Origin: Labedella endophytica
GTDB lineage: Bacteria > Actinomycetota > Actinomycetes > Actinomycetales > Microbacteriaceae
DNA: 64,000 bases
Direction of reading: 5' to 3'
NCBI RefSeq assembly: GCF_003990045.1
Contig: NZ_RZGZ01000002.1
Span: 1,546,185 to 1,610,184, forward strand
The position numbers were made by a program, and so were the translations under genes. The notes under the pieces were generated by a model. The model did not search any database. It was not told the origin of the DNA and worked only from the letters and a program-made list of their open reading frames with translations. Shown piece by piece: positions 54,110-62,405 of this stretch (positions are counted from its first letter, which is position 1; every line of letters starts with the position of its first letter).

Positions 54110-55603
54110 GTGCTGATCTGTCTGACGGCGAATCACAAGAACGCCAGCTTCGACCTCCTCGAGAGGCTCGCTGTCGACCCGGGCACCATCGCTCAGCGCA
54201 TCACCGGCCACGACGAGAGCCTCGCCGGCGCCGTCGTCGTCGCCACCTGCAACCGCTTCGAGGCGTACATCGACGTGGACGAGCCCGCCGACGGATTCGA
54301 GCAGCGTGCGCTCGAGGCCACGGTCGACGCCATCCGCCGCTCCACCGATCTCGAGAGCGACGAGCTCACGGGCACGCTCGACATGCACGTCGGCCGTGGC
54401 GCGGCCGAGCACCTCTTCGCCGTCGCGTCCGGACTTGAATCCGTCGTCGTCGGAGAGGGCGAGATCGCCGGCCAGGTGCGGCGGGCCCTCGAGCGCGCTC
54501 GCGCCGCCGGTACCACGTCCTCCGACCTCGAGCGGGCGTTCCAGCGGGCGTCGCAGACCTCTCGCGGCGTCAAGAACAGCACACCGATCGGTCGCGCCGG
54601 CCGCTCGCTCGTGCGCCTCGCCCTCGACCTCGCGGAGTCGCGCGTCGAGGACTGGAGCGCCGTGCGCGTACTCCTCGTGGGGACGGGCGCCTACGCGGGG
54701 GCGAGCCTCGCCGCCATCGCCGATCGCGGCGCGACCGACATCGGCGTCTACTCCCCCTCCGGTCGCGGTGAGCGCTTCGCCGCGCGGCACGGCATCCGCC
54801 TCGTCGAGCAGGCCGACTTCGCCAGGGAGGCCGCGATCTCGGGCCTCGTCGTCACGTGCACGACCGCGTCCGGCTCCGTGCTGGACGCCGGGATCCTCGA
54901 AGCGGGCCGCCGTGAGATCGGTGGTTCCCACCCGCACGTCGCGAACCCGCCGACCGCCGCCGTCACGATCGTGGACGACGAGACGGAGCGGACCGTCGCG
55001 GCCGTCGTCGTGGAGCACGACGACGCGTCGCCGGCGGCCGCGCGTCACGCCGCCCCCGTGAGTCGTGCCGGCGAGGCGACCGATCCGAGCGCCGAGGAGT
55101 GCCCCGTGCACACCGGTCGCCAGCTCGTGATCGACCTCGGCCTGCCACGTAACGTCGACCCCTCCGTCGCGACCGTGCACGGCGTGGAACTGCTCGACCT
55201 CGAGACCATCCGGATCCATGCTCCCCTCGAGGAGCTGCAGGCCACGGACGACGCGCGCCGCATCGTCAGCCGCGCGGCCGAGAAGTACACGACCGTGACG
55301 GACGAGATCACCCTGACCCCCGCCGTGATCGCGTTGCGTCAGCACGTGTTCGGCATCCTCGACGCCGAGATCGACCGCGCCCGTTCGCGGGGCGACGACG
55401 ACGGTCGCACCGAGCAGGCCCTCCGTCACCTCGCCGGCGTCCTCCTGCACACGCCGATGGTGCGGGCGCGCGACGCCGCGCACGCCGGCGACCACGAGCG
55501 CTACGTCGATGCGCTCGACGCCCTCTTCGGCATCGACGCGAGCATGTCGCTCGAGTCGCGCGCGCAGGGCCAGTCCCCGTCCGCCGCCGGCGACACCGCC
55601 TGA
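54110..55603 (+). CDS. hemA: Glutamyl-tRNA reductase
   Basis: Reduces glutamyl-tRNA to glutamate-1-semialdehyde with NADPH; 497 residues against about 420-450 usual. The catalytic cysteine is in VVATCNRFEAYID. It also shows GLESVVVGEGEIAGQVRRA, the NADPH domain (VLLVGTGAYAGASL) and IDLGLPRNVDP. Between about 265 and 335 an Ala/Asp/Glu-rich insertion of about 70 residues splits the NADPH domain. GTG start at the predicted transcription start. Confidence 0.95.
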   Translation: MLICLTANHKNASFDLLERLAVDPGTIAQRITGHDESLAGAVVVATCNRFEAYIDVDEPADGFEQRALEATVDAIRRSTDLESDELTGTLDMHVGRGAAEHLFAVASGLESVVVGEGEIAGQVRRALERARAAGTTSSDLERAFQRASQTSRGVKNSTPIGRAGRSLVRLALDLAESRVEDWSAVRVLLVGTGAYAGASLAAIADRGATDIGVYSPSGRGERFAARHGIRLVEQADFAREAAISGLVVTCTTASGSVLDAGILEAGRREIGGSHPHVANPPTAAVTIVDDETERTVAAVVVEHDDASPAAARHAAPVSRAGEATDPSAEECPVHTGRQLVIDLGLPRNVDPSVATVHGVELLDLETIRIHAPLEELQATDDARRIVSRAAEKYTTVTDEITLTPAVIALRQHVFGILDAEIDRARSRGDDDGRTEQALRHLAGVLLHTPMVRARDAAHAGDHERYVDALDALFGIDASMSLESRAQGQSPSAAGDTA

Positions 55604-55650
55604 GAACCGCTCCCGGAGCCGCCCTCCGGGTCCTCCCACCCGCTCCCTTC

Positions 55651-55724
55651 CGTCGAGCGCTACAGGGATCGACGAACGCGCCAGGAATTCGTGTAGCGCT
55701 CGGCGGAAGCTGCAGCGCTCGTGA
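55651..55724. repeat. Quartet palindrome, subfamily 2 (element G)
   Basis: Units with core GAGCGCTACA at 55651-55666 (forward) and a degenerate forward copy from 55671, then reverse copies at 55691-55707 and 55710-55724. Same order as element B at 3226-3302. It lies between the converging hemA and DUF4190 genes. Confidence 0.7.
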
Positions 55725-55751
55725 CGGACTCGTGGGGCCGCCGGTGAAACG

Positions 55752-55787
55752 ACGGAGCGCCCCCCGCGATGGCGAGAGGCGCTCCGT
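55752..55787 (-). terminator. Terminator hairpin after DUF4190 gene
   Basis: 10-base arms acggagcgcc (55752-55761) and ggcgctccgt (55778-55787) with a 16-base loop, 19 bases past the stop codon. Confidence 0.55.
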
Positions 55788-55805
55788 GTTCCGGTGAGGG
55801 AACGA

Positions 55806-56141
55806 TTACATGTCGCTGTACATGTCCATCGACGCGCTGCCTGCTGCGGCGAGGACGATGATCGCGATGATGCTGATCACGATCGAGAGCGCGCTGATGA
55901 TGATGCCGGCGAGGGCGAGGCCACGGCCCTGCTCACCCGTCTGCTTGATCTGCTTGAGCGCGATGATGCCGAGGATGAGGCCGGCGAGCGAGAAGACGAA
56001 CGCACCCACGAGCGACAGGATCGCGAGGAGGTTGGTCTTCGACGACTGCGGCTGCTGGCCGTAGCCCTGCGCGGCGCCGTTGTTCTGGTACGGCTGCGCG
56101 GGCTGGTAGGACGGGGGGTTCGACGCGTTGGGGTCGGACAT
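55806..56141 (-). CDS. DUF4190 small membrane protein
   Basis: A 111-residue protein: Pro/Tyr/Gln-rich cytosolic N terminus (SYQPAQPYQNNGAAQGYGQQ), then two helices (about 38-60 and 75-100) joined by ALKQIKQTGEQGRGLALAG, the hallmark of DUF4190. Function unknown; common in actinobacterial envelopes. AAGGAG precedes the ATG. Confidence 0.85.
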   Translation of the reverse strand: MSDPNASNPPSYQPAQPYQNNGAAQGYGQQPQSSKTNLLAILSLVGAFVFSLAGLILGIIALKQIKQTGEQGRGLALAGIIISALSIVISIIAIIVLAAAGSASMDMYSDM

Positions 56142-56350
56142 GGGTGTCTCCTTCGATGGGGGATTCCGGTCAAGCGTGGCATTCCTCACGAAATGCTGTC
56201 AACGCGCCCGAATGGGTGGTAGTACCCATGCTAGGGGTCTACCGTTCCGCTCCCTGACCAGGTCTCCCGTCGATCCGCTCCTCACGCACCCCCTCTCCGT
56301 GGGTCACTGCGAGTCGGACGACCTACGCCCCAGACCGCTCTCCTCGGCGC

Positions 56351-57736
56351 TCAGGCCCCGCGCAGACGCTGGGCGAGGTAGCCGAAGAGGGTGTCGATCG
56401 GCACGCGTTCCTGCTGCATCGTGTCGCGGTCGCGCACGGTCACGGCGTTGTCCTCGAGCGAGTCGAAGTCGACCGTGACGCAGAAGGGGGTACCGATCTC
56501 GTCCTGGCGCCGGTAACGTCGTCCGATCGCCCCGGAGTCGTCGAAGTCCACGTTCCACTGATCGCGCAGTTCGGCGGCGACCTGGCGGGCCAGCGGCGAC
56601 AGCGCCTCGTTGCGGCTGAGGGGCAGAACGGCCACCTTCACGGGCGCCAGACGCGGGTCGAGCTTCAGCACCGTGCGCTTGTCGGTGCCGCCCTTCGCGT
56701 TCGGCACCTCCTCCTCCACGTAGGCGTCGACGAGGAAGGCCATGAGCGAGCGCGTGAGGCCGGCCGCCGGCTCGATGACGTAGGGGACCCAGCGCTCGTT
56801 CTTCGTCTGGTCGAAGTACGACAGGTCCTTGCCCGAATGCTTCGCGTGCGTCGTGAGGTCGAAGTCCGTCCGGTTGGCGACGCCCTCGAGCTCGCCCCAC
56901 TCGCTGCCGGTGAAACCGAACTTGTACTCGATGTCGACGGTGCGCTTCGAGTAGTGGGAGAGCTTCTCCTGCGGGTGCTCGAAGAGCCGGAGGTTCTCCG
57001 GGTCGATGCCGAGATCGGTGTACCAGTTCATCCGATAGTCGATCCAGTGCTGGTGCCATTCCTCGTCCGTGCCGGGCTCGACGAAGAACTCGAGCTCCAT
57101 CTGCTCGAACTCACGCGTACGGAAGATGAAGTTTCCCGGCGTGATCTCGTTGCGGAAGGACTTGCCGATCTGGCCGACTCCGAACGGCGGCTTGACGCGC
57201 GCCGACTGCAGCACGTTGGCGAAGTTCACGAAGATGCCCTGGGCCGTCTCGGGGCGCAGATAGTGGAGGCCGGACTCGTCCTCCACGGGGCCGAGGTGGG
57301 TCTTCAGCATCATGTTGAAGTCGCGGGGCGGGGTCCACTCGCCGCGGTTGCCGCAGTTGGGGCAGACGATGTCGAGCATGCCGTTCTCGGGCGAGCGGCC
57401 CTTCTTCTCCTCGAACGCCTCGATGAGGTGGTCCTCGCGGAACCGCTTGTGGCAGTTGAGGCACTCGACGAGCGGGTCGGTGAAGACGCCGACGTGGCCC
57501 GAGGCGACCCACACCTGGCGGGGCAGGATGACGGAGGAGTCGAGGCCGACGACGTCGTCGCGACGCGTGACCATGTACTTCCACCACTGCTTCTTGATGT
57601 TCTCCTTGAGCTCCACGCCGAGGGGCCCGTAGTCCCACGCGGAGCGAGAACCGCCGTAGATCTCTCCCGCCTGGAAGACGAACCCGCGGTGGCGGGCGAG
57701 GGCGATGACCGAATCGAGGCGGCTGGCTGAGGCCAC
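56351..57736 (-). CDS. glyS: Glycine--tRNA ligase
   Basis: Class II homodimeric (alpha2) glycyl-tRNA synthetase, 461 residues. It opens with the motif 1 region ([21 protein letters not shown]), has a zinc-type pair CPNCG near 105, motif 2 [19 protein letters not shown] and motif 3 [14 protein letters not shown]. The anticodon domain follows with [12 protein letters not shown]. The GTG start is fixed by AGGAG seven bases upstream. Essential gene, monocistronic here. Confidence 0.96.
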   Translation of the reverse strand: MASASRLDSVIALARHRGFVFQAGEIYGGSRSAWDYGPLGVELKENIKKQWWKYMVTRRDDVVGLDSSVILPRQVWVASGHVGVFTDPLVECLNCHKRFREDHLIEAFEEKKGRSPENGMLDIVCPNCGNRGEWTPPRDFNMMLKTHLGPVEDESGLHYLRPETAQGIFVNFANVLQSARVKPPFGVGQIGKSFRNEITPGNFIFRTREFEQMELEFFVEPGTDEEWHQHWIDYRMNWYTDLGIDPENLRLFEHPQEKLSHYSKRTVDIEYKFGFTGSEWGELEGVANRTDFDLTTHAKHSGKDLSYFDQTKNERWVPYVIEPAAGLTRSLMAFLVDAYVEEEVPNAKGGTDKRTVLKLDPRLAPVKVAVLPLSRNEALSPLARQVAAELRDQWNVDFDDSGAIGRRYRRQDEIGTPFCVTVDFDSLEDNAVTVRDRDTMQQERVPIDTLFGYLAQRLRGA

Positions 57737-57850
57737 GGGAGAACTCCTGAAAATCTGTGTGTGGTCGTGCCGCGGCCGGATCGCCGGGCAGTCTTACCGT
57801 CCAGTTTAGGGGCCGGGGCGGCACGCGGAGGGGCCGCCTCCGCCCACCCA

Positions 57851-57917
57851 GAGGGCTACTCCCGATCGAGGGCGCCATGTAGGGCTACCGCCCTCGGTAC
57901 CGATCTGGCGCCCTCGG
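57851..57917. repeat. Quartet palindrome, subfamily 4 (element H)
   Basis: Units GAGGGCTAC (57851-57859), CGAGGGCGCCA (57867-57877), then reverse CCGCCCTCGG (57888-57897) and TGGCGCCCTCGG (57906-57917). It sits between the divergent glyS and Nudix genes, so it is not a terminator. Confidence 0.75.
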
Positions 57918-57968
57918 TGCCTGCCGTGGCGAAATCCCGCGACGATTCGTCGCGACTAGCCTGAAGAA

Positions 57969-58388
57969 ATGCCCGACCCCGGACGCGCGCTGCCCGACAT
58001 CCTCGTGGCGGCTCTCGCGCTCGTGCGGGACCGCCGCGTGCTCATGGTGACCGCGCGCGCCCGCGACGTCCTCTACATGCCGGGCGGGAAGATCGATCCC
58101 GGCGAGACGGCGGCGGAGGCCGCCGTACGCGAGAGCCTCGAGGAGGTCGCCGTGCGGGTGAGCCCCACGAGCGTGCGCGAGCTGTTCACCGTCGTCACGC
58201 AGGCGCACGGCGAGCCGGACGGCCGGCTCGTCCGCATGGCCGTGTTCGCCGGCGAGACCGATGACGAGCCGCGCCCGTCCTCCGAGATCGACGCGATCCA
58301 CTGGGTGGACTCCGCTGCCGCCGACCGTTGCCCGCCGGCCGGCCGCGCCGTCCTGGCCCGCCTCGTCGCCCTCGAACTCATCGACTGA
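57969..58388 (+). CDS. Nudix hydrolase
   Basis: A 139-residue pyrophosphohydrolase. The Nudix box runs GGKIDPGETAAEAAVRESLEE, where the glycine usual two residues after EE is alanine (EEVAV). The family cleaves nucleoside diphosphate compounds; the substrate is unknown. TAGCCT ends exactly seven bases before the ATG, indicating a leaderless mRNA. The gene is bracketed by two inverted copies of the same palindromic element (57851-57917 and 58400-58470), as if carried between them. Confidence 0.88.
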   Translation: MPDPGRALPDILVAALALVRDRRVLMVTARARDVLYMPGGKIDPGETAAEAAVRESLEEVAVRVSPTSVRELFTVVTQAHGEPDGRLVRMAVFAGETDDEPRPSSEIDAIHWVDSAAADRCPPAGRAVLARLVALELID

Positions 58389-58399
58389 CGACTCCCGAG

Positions 58400-58470
58400 C
58401 GAGGGCGCTCGTGCGGCTCGAGGGCGCCACGTCCCCCAGGCGCCCTCGCACCCGATCTGTAGCCCTCGAC
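58400..58470. repeat. Quartet palindrome, subfamily 4 (element I)
   Basis: Units CGAGGGCGCTC (58400-58410), CGAGGGCGCCAC (58419-58430), reverse AGGCGCCCTCGC (58438-58449) and TAGCCCTCGAC (58460-58470). The GGGCTA-bearing unit is at the far end, so it is inverted relative to element H. Confidence 0.75.
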
Positions 58471-58524
58471 CCGCTCCTGTCCAGCCCCGGCCCCGTGTCG
58501 GAAGGGCCGCCTAGACTCGGGCGC

Positions 58525-59343
58525 ATGGGGAGAGCGGAACCGCGTCGGACGTTGGGCGCGAGCGGCAACCGCGTCGTGCGAGGGATAGCCCTCCTCGGGT
58601 GGTTCACTGTGGACTACCTCATCGCCGGGGTCATCCATGTGCAGGCGCTGTTCTCCCGTTCCGCCCCCGCCCGATACCGGCGGGGCGACGCGGACAAGCC
58701 GACCGTCGTGCTCATCCCGGGCGTGTACGAGACGTGGCTCTTCATGAAACCCATCGCCGATCTGCTCAACGAGCGCGGCTACCCGGTAGCCGTCGTGAGC
58801 GGACTCGGTTACAACCGCAGACCCGTCGTCGACACCTCGAAGAGGCTCGCGAGGGCGCTCTCCCAGCGCACCGTCCGGGAACCCGGCCGGATCATCGTCG
58901 CTCACAGCAAGGGTGGGCTCGTGGGCAAGCACCTCCTGCTCACGAGCGGACCCGAGCTCGACGTGCGCGCCATGGTCGCGGTGTGCACGCCGTTCGCGGG
59001 GTCGCGGTGGGCGCGCTGGCTGCTCGATCCGAGCCTCCGGGCGTTCCTGCCCACCGACTCGACGATCGTCGAGCTGTCGAAGCAGGCCGACGTCAATGCA
59101 CGCATCGTCTCCGTCTACCCGCCCGTGGACCAGCACGTCCCGGACGGGAGTCAGCTCGCCGGGGCGACGAACGTCGAGATCCCCGTACCCGGTCACTTCC
59201 GCCTGCTCAGTCACCCGCTGGGCCTCGAGGCCGTGCTCGCCGGCGTCGAGCAGCTCGTGGCGCAGACGTCTTCGACCCCGGACGACGCCGCCCCTGCACC
59301 GGAGGAGAACGCGCCCGACGCGAGCGAGGTCGACGTCTCCTAG
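58525..59343 (+). CDS. Alpha/beta hydrolase, lipase-like
   Basis: A 272-residue hydrolase with one N-terminal membrane helix (GIALLGWFTVDYLIAGVIHV), so it is probably membrane-anchored. The fold starts VVLIPGVYETW with the oxyanion region. The nucleophile elbow is IVAHSKGGLVG, where the usual first Gly is Ala. VPGHFRLL near 225 supplies the probable catalytic histidine. A variable acidic tail ends the protein. TAGACT ends eight bases before the ATG. Confidence 0.82.
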   Translation: MGRAEPRRTLGASGNRVVRGIALLGWFTVDYLIAGVIHVQALFSRSAPARYRRGDADKPTVVLIPGVYETWLFMKPIADLLNERGYPVAVVSGLGYNRRPVVDTSKRLARALSQRTVREPGRIIVAHSKGGLVGKHLLLTSGPELDVRAMVAVCTPFAGSRWARWLLDPSLRAFLPTDSTIVELSKQADVNARIVSVYPPVDQHVPDGSQLAGATNVEIPVPGHFRLLSHPLGLEAVLAGVEQLVAQTSSTPDDAAPAPEENAPDASEVDVS

Positions 59344-59361
59344 AGGGACCGCCCACGCCGG

Positions 59362-59389
59362 TCCCCATCCACCGATCGGTGGATGGGGA
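59362..59389. repeat. 28-bp perfect palindrome
   Basis: Half-site tccccatccaccga is followed directly by its complement with no loop, 47 bases before the ABC ATPase ATG. It could be an operator for the exporter/two-component operon, or a terminator of the lipase gene. Confidence 0.75.
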
Positions 59390-59436
59390 GGACAACCGGT
59401 GCACGGCTGCCGCTCGAGAAGCGTCGGGAGGAGAGT

Positions 59437-60366
59437 ATGGGCATGACACCTCCCGACAGCGCGGTCAGCGTCCGCGACCTGCGCAAGACCTACGGCTCCG
59501 TCGATGCTCTGCACGACGTGAGCTTCGACATCGCCCGCGGCGAGACCTTCGCCCTCCTCGGCCCGAACGGCGCCGGGAAGAGCACGACGATCGAGATCCT
59601 CGAGGGCTACCGCGACCGCACCGGCGGGGCGGCCGAGGTGCTCGGCGTCGACCCCGGTCGGGGCGGCACGGACTGGAAGGCGCGGCTCGGCATCGTCCTG
59701 CAGTCCACCGGTGAGAGCGGCAGCGCGACCGTCCGCGAGCAGCTCACGCACTTCGCCGGGTTCTACCCGAACCCGCGGAACGTGGACGAGGTCATCGAGG
59801 CCGTCGGGCTCCAGGAGAAGCAGAAGACGCTCATCCGGAAGCTCTCGGGAGGTCAGCGCCGCCGGATCGACGTGGCCCTCGGCATCATCGGCAACCCGGA
59901 GCTGCTCTTTCTCGACGAGCCCACGACGGGCTTCGACCCCGAGGCCCGTCGTCAGTTCTGGCAGCTCATCCTCGCCCTGAAGGACGAGGGTACGACGATC
60001 CTCCTCACCACTCACTACCTCGACGAGGCCGCCCGACTGAGCGATCGCGCCGGCATCATCGCGGGCGGTTCGTTGATCGAGGTCGGCGCCATCGACGAGA
60101 TCGGAGGGGCCGAGGCACGCACGCCCGTCGTGCGTTGGATCGAGGACGGTGTCGCCCGCTCCGAGCGCACGACGGAACCCTCGCGTCTGGTGGCCGAGCT
60201 CGTCGACCGCCACGGCGGCGCGGAGGTCCCTCAACTCGAGGTCGTGCGTCCCAGCCTCGAGGACGTCTACCTCGAGCTCGTGGAGCGGTTCGACTCGAGC
60301 GCGCGGGACGCGGCCTCGCTCCACGCAGCCGCGCTCGACACGACCCCGAACGGAGGGGTGCGATGA
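59437..60366 (+). CDS. ABC transporter ATP-binding protein
   Basis: A 309-residue ATPase of the DrrA-like export group: Walker A GPNGAGKSTT, Q-loop VLQSTGESG, signature LSGGQRRR, Walker B LLFLDEPTTGFD, switch His in TTHYLDEA. A C-terminal extension of about 90 residues follows. GGAGG precedes the ATG. First gene of a four-gene operon with permease, sensor kinase and response regulator. Confidence 0.92.
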   Translation: MGMTPPDSAVSVRDLRKTYGSVDALHDVSFDIARGETFALLGPNGAGKSTTIEILEGYRDRTGGAAEVLGVDPGRGGTDWKARLGIVLQSTGESGSATVREQLTHFAGFYPNPRNVDEVIEAVGLQEKQKTLIRKLSGGQRRRIDVALGIIGNPELLFLDEPTTGFDPEARRQFWQLILALKDEGTTILLTTHYLDEAARLSDRAGIIAGGSLIEVGAIDEIGGAEARTPVVRWIEDGVARSERTTEPSRLVAELVDRHGGAEVPQLEVVRPSLEDVYLELVERFDSSARDAASLHAAALDTTPNGGVR

Positions 60367-61175
60367 TCGCCACGACCGTCCGGCTCGGCGTCAGCCGCAT
60401 CGGCAACGAGGTGCGCTCCTACTTCCGGCAGGGCGACTCGGTCTTCTTCACGTTCCTCTTCCCGCTCCTCATGCTCACGATCTTCTCCACGGCGTTCAGC
60501 GCGCAGAGCTTCGGGACCGACGACAACGGCGACAGCCTGAGCGCCGCCTCCTACTATCTCCCGGGCATGCTCGCGGCCGGCCTCCTGCTCAGCGGCGTGC
60601 AGAATCTCGCGATCGACATCGCTGTGGAGCGCGGTGACGGGACGCTCAAGCGCCTCGCCGGCACGCCCCTGCCGGTGGTGAGCTACTTCATCGGCAAGCT
60701 CGGGCAGGTGCTCGTCACCGGGGCGGCGCAGGCCGTGCTGCTGCTCGTCGTGGCGCGCGTCGTCTTCGGAGTGGACCTCCCGACGACCGCGGCCGCCTGG
60801 TCCACGTTCGCCTGGGTCTTCCTGCTCGGGGTCACCACGTCGGCCGTGCTCGGCATCGCGCTCAGCCGCATCCCCCGGACCGGGAAGAGCGCGACCGCCG
60901 TGATCATCCCCATCACCCTCGTCCTGCAATTCATCTCGGGCGTCTACCTCGCGTTCACGGATCTGCCGACGTGGCTGCAGAACGTGGCGAGTGTCTTCCC
61001 CCTCAAGTGGATGGCCCAGGGCATGCGATCGGTGTTCCTCCCGTCGGGCTTCGAACGACTCGAGCAGGGAGAGGTCTGGAACCTCGGCGGCGTCGCCCTC
61101 GTCACCGGCCTGTGGCTCGTGGTCGGTCTCGTGATCTGCCGCGTCACCTTCCGCTGGATCCGCAAGGATGGCTGA
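60363..61175 (+). CDS. ABC-2 type permease
   Basis: A 270-residue permease with six helices. It begins with RIGNEVRSYFRQGDSVFFTF and FPLLMLTIFSTAFS and has the ABC-2 signature region LAGTPLPVVSYFIGKL followed by ISGVYLAFTDLP in the C-terminal half. ATGA overlap with the ATPase. Exports an unknown compound, perhaps a drug or lipid. Confidence 0.9.
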   Translation: MIATTVRLGVSRIGNEVRSYFRQGDSVFFTFLFPLLMLTIFSTAFSAQSFGTDDNGDSLSAASYYLPGMLAAGLLLSGVQNLAIDIAVERGDGTLKRLAGTPLPVVSYFIGKLGQVLVTGAAQAVLLLVVARVVFGVDLPTTAAAWSTFAWVFLLGVTTSAVLGIALSRIPRTGKSATAVIIPITLVLQFISGVYLAFTDLPTWLQNVASVFPLKWMAQGMRSVFLPSGFERLEQGEVWNLGGVALVTGLWLVVGLVICRVTFRWIRKDG

Positions 61176-62405
61176 ATGATGAACACACGCGGGTGGGATG
61201 TCGCGGTGCTCGTCGCCGCGGTGGTGTTGAGCGCACTCCTCGTCGCCAACCGTGTTCCCGGTGCGGAGCTCGTGGGCGGGCTCGTCGCCGTCGCCGCCCT
61301 CGTCGCCGTGTGGTTCGTGGTCGGTCGCCGAGGTGACGAGAGCCCGACGGCGCTGACGTCGATGGTGCTGCTCATCGTGCTCGGCGGGGTCGCGACCGCG
61401 ATCAGCCCGCCGCTCGCGACGATGCAGGCGATCCTCTTCCCGCTCCTCTGGTTCCTCTCGCGCACGACGCAGCGGGCCGTCGTCGGGAGCCTGCTGCTCG
61501 CCCTCAGCGTGGGGATCGGCTACGTCGCCGGCCTCGGATGGTCGACGGACTTCCTGCTCGAGATCGTCGTGATCGAGCTGATCTCGTTGTGCGGCAACTT
61601 CGCCATCGGGTTCTGGATCACGCGGATCTCGGTCGAGAGCGCCGAGCGGCGTCGCCTCCTCGAGGAGCTCGGCCGGACCCAGGATCTGCTCGCCGCTGCA
61701 AGCCGCGAGTCCGGGATGGTCAGCGAGCGCGAGCGGCTGTCGCGGGAGCTGCACGACACGATCGCGCAGGACCTGACGGGGCTCGTCCTGCTCACCCAGC
61801 GGGTGCGGCGCGAGGTTCTAGCCGGTGATCCGATGATCGGTGAGACCCTCGAGCTGCTCGAGGACAGTGCACGGTCGACCCTGGCGGAGACACGGGCACT
61901 CGTCGCGTCGAGCGCTCCGGTCGCCCTCGCGGACGGGGGCATCGTCGCGGCCCTCGAGCGTCTCGCGGGCCGCATTCAGCGCGAGACGGGCATCGTCGTG
62001 ACGGTGGCGGTGGTCGACGGGGCGGCCGGCGCCCCGCCGGCCGCCGCGGGCGGGGCCGGGGCCGGGACTCGCGATTCCGTCGCACACGGATCCGTCGCGG
62101 GCGGCCTCGGACGCGACGAGGAGGTCGTGCTGCTGCGTTGCGCCCAGGAGGCGCTCGCGAACGTGCGGCGCCACGCGGGGGCGACGACCGCGTCGGTCAC
62201 CCTCCGCGTCGACGAACACGCCGCGACACTCGAGGTCGTGGACGACGGGAGGGGCTTCGACGCGAACGCCGAGCGGACGGGCTTCGGGCTCGACGGGCTC
62301 GCCGACCGGCTGACGCTCGGCGGGGGCGCTCTCAGGATCACGTCCGCGCCGGGTCGGGGAACGCTCCTCTCGGCCTCTCTCCCGCGAACGCGGGTGGACG
62401 CGTGA
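61176..62405 (+). CDS. Sensor histidine kinase, NarL-type (HisKA_3)
   Basis: A 409-residue kinase that starts with no gap after the permease stop. Five to six N-terminal helices lack a large sensor loop, a DesK/LiaS-like intramembrane layout. The dimerisation helix carries the phospho-histidine in RLSRELHDTIAQD (His193). The ATPase domain shows NVRRHAGA, VVDDGRGF and GFGLDGLADR. A Gly/Ala-rich insert (about 286-308) interrupts the ATPase domain. It probably senses the exporter state or membrane stress. Confidence 0.92.
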   Translation: MMNTRGWDVAVLVAAVVLSALLVANRVPGAELVGGLVAVAALVAVWFVVGRRGDESPTALTSMVLLIVLGGVATAISPPLATMQAILFPLLWFLSRTTQRAVVGSLLLALSVGIGYVAGLGWSTDFLLEIVVIELISLCGNFAIGFWITRISVESAERRRLLEELGRTQDLLAAASRESGMVSERERLSRELHDTIAQDLTGLVLLTQRVRREVLAGDPMIGETLELLEDSARSTLAETRALVASSAPVALADGGIVAALERLAGRIQRETGIVVTVAVVDGAAGAPPAAAGGAGAGTRDSVAHGSVAGGLGRDEEVVLLRCAQEALANVRRHAGATTASVTLRVDEHAATLEVVDDGRGFDANAERTGFGLDGLADRLTLGGGALRITSAPGRGTLLSASLPRTRVDA

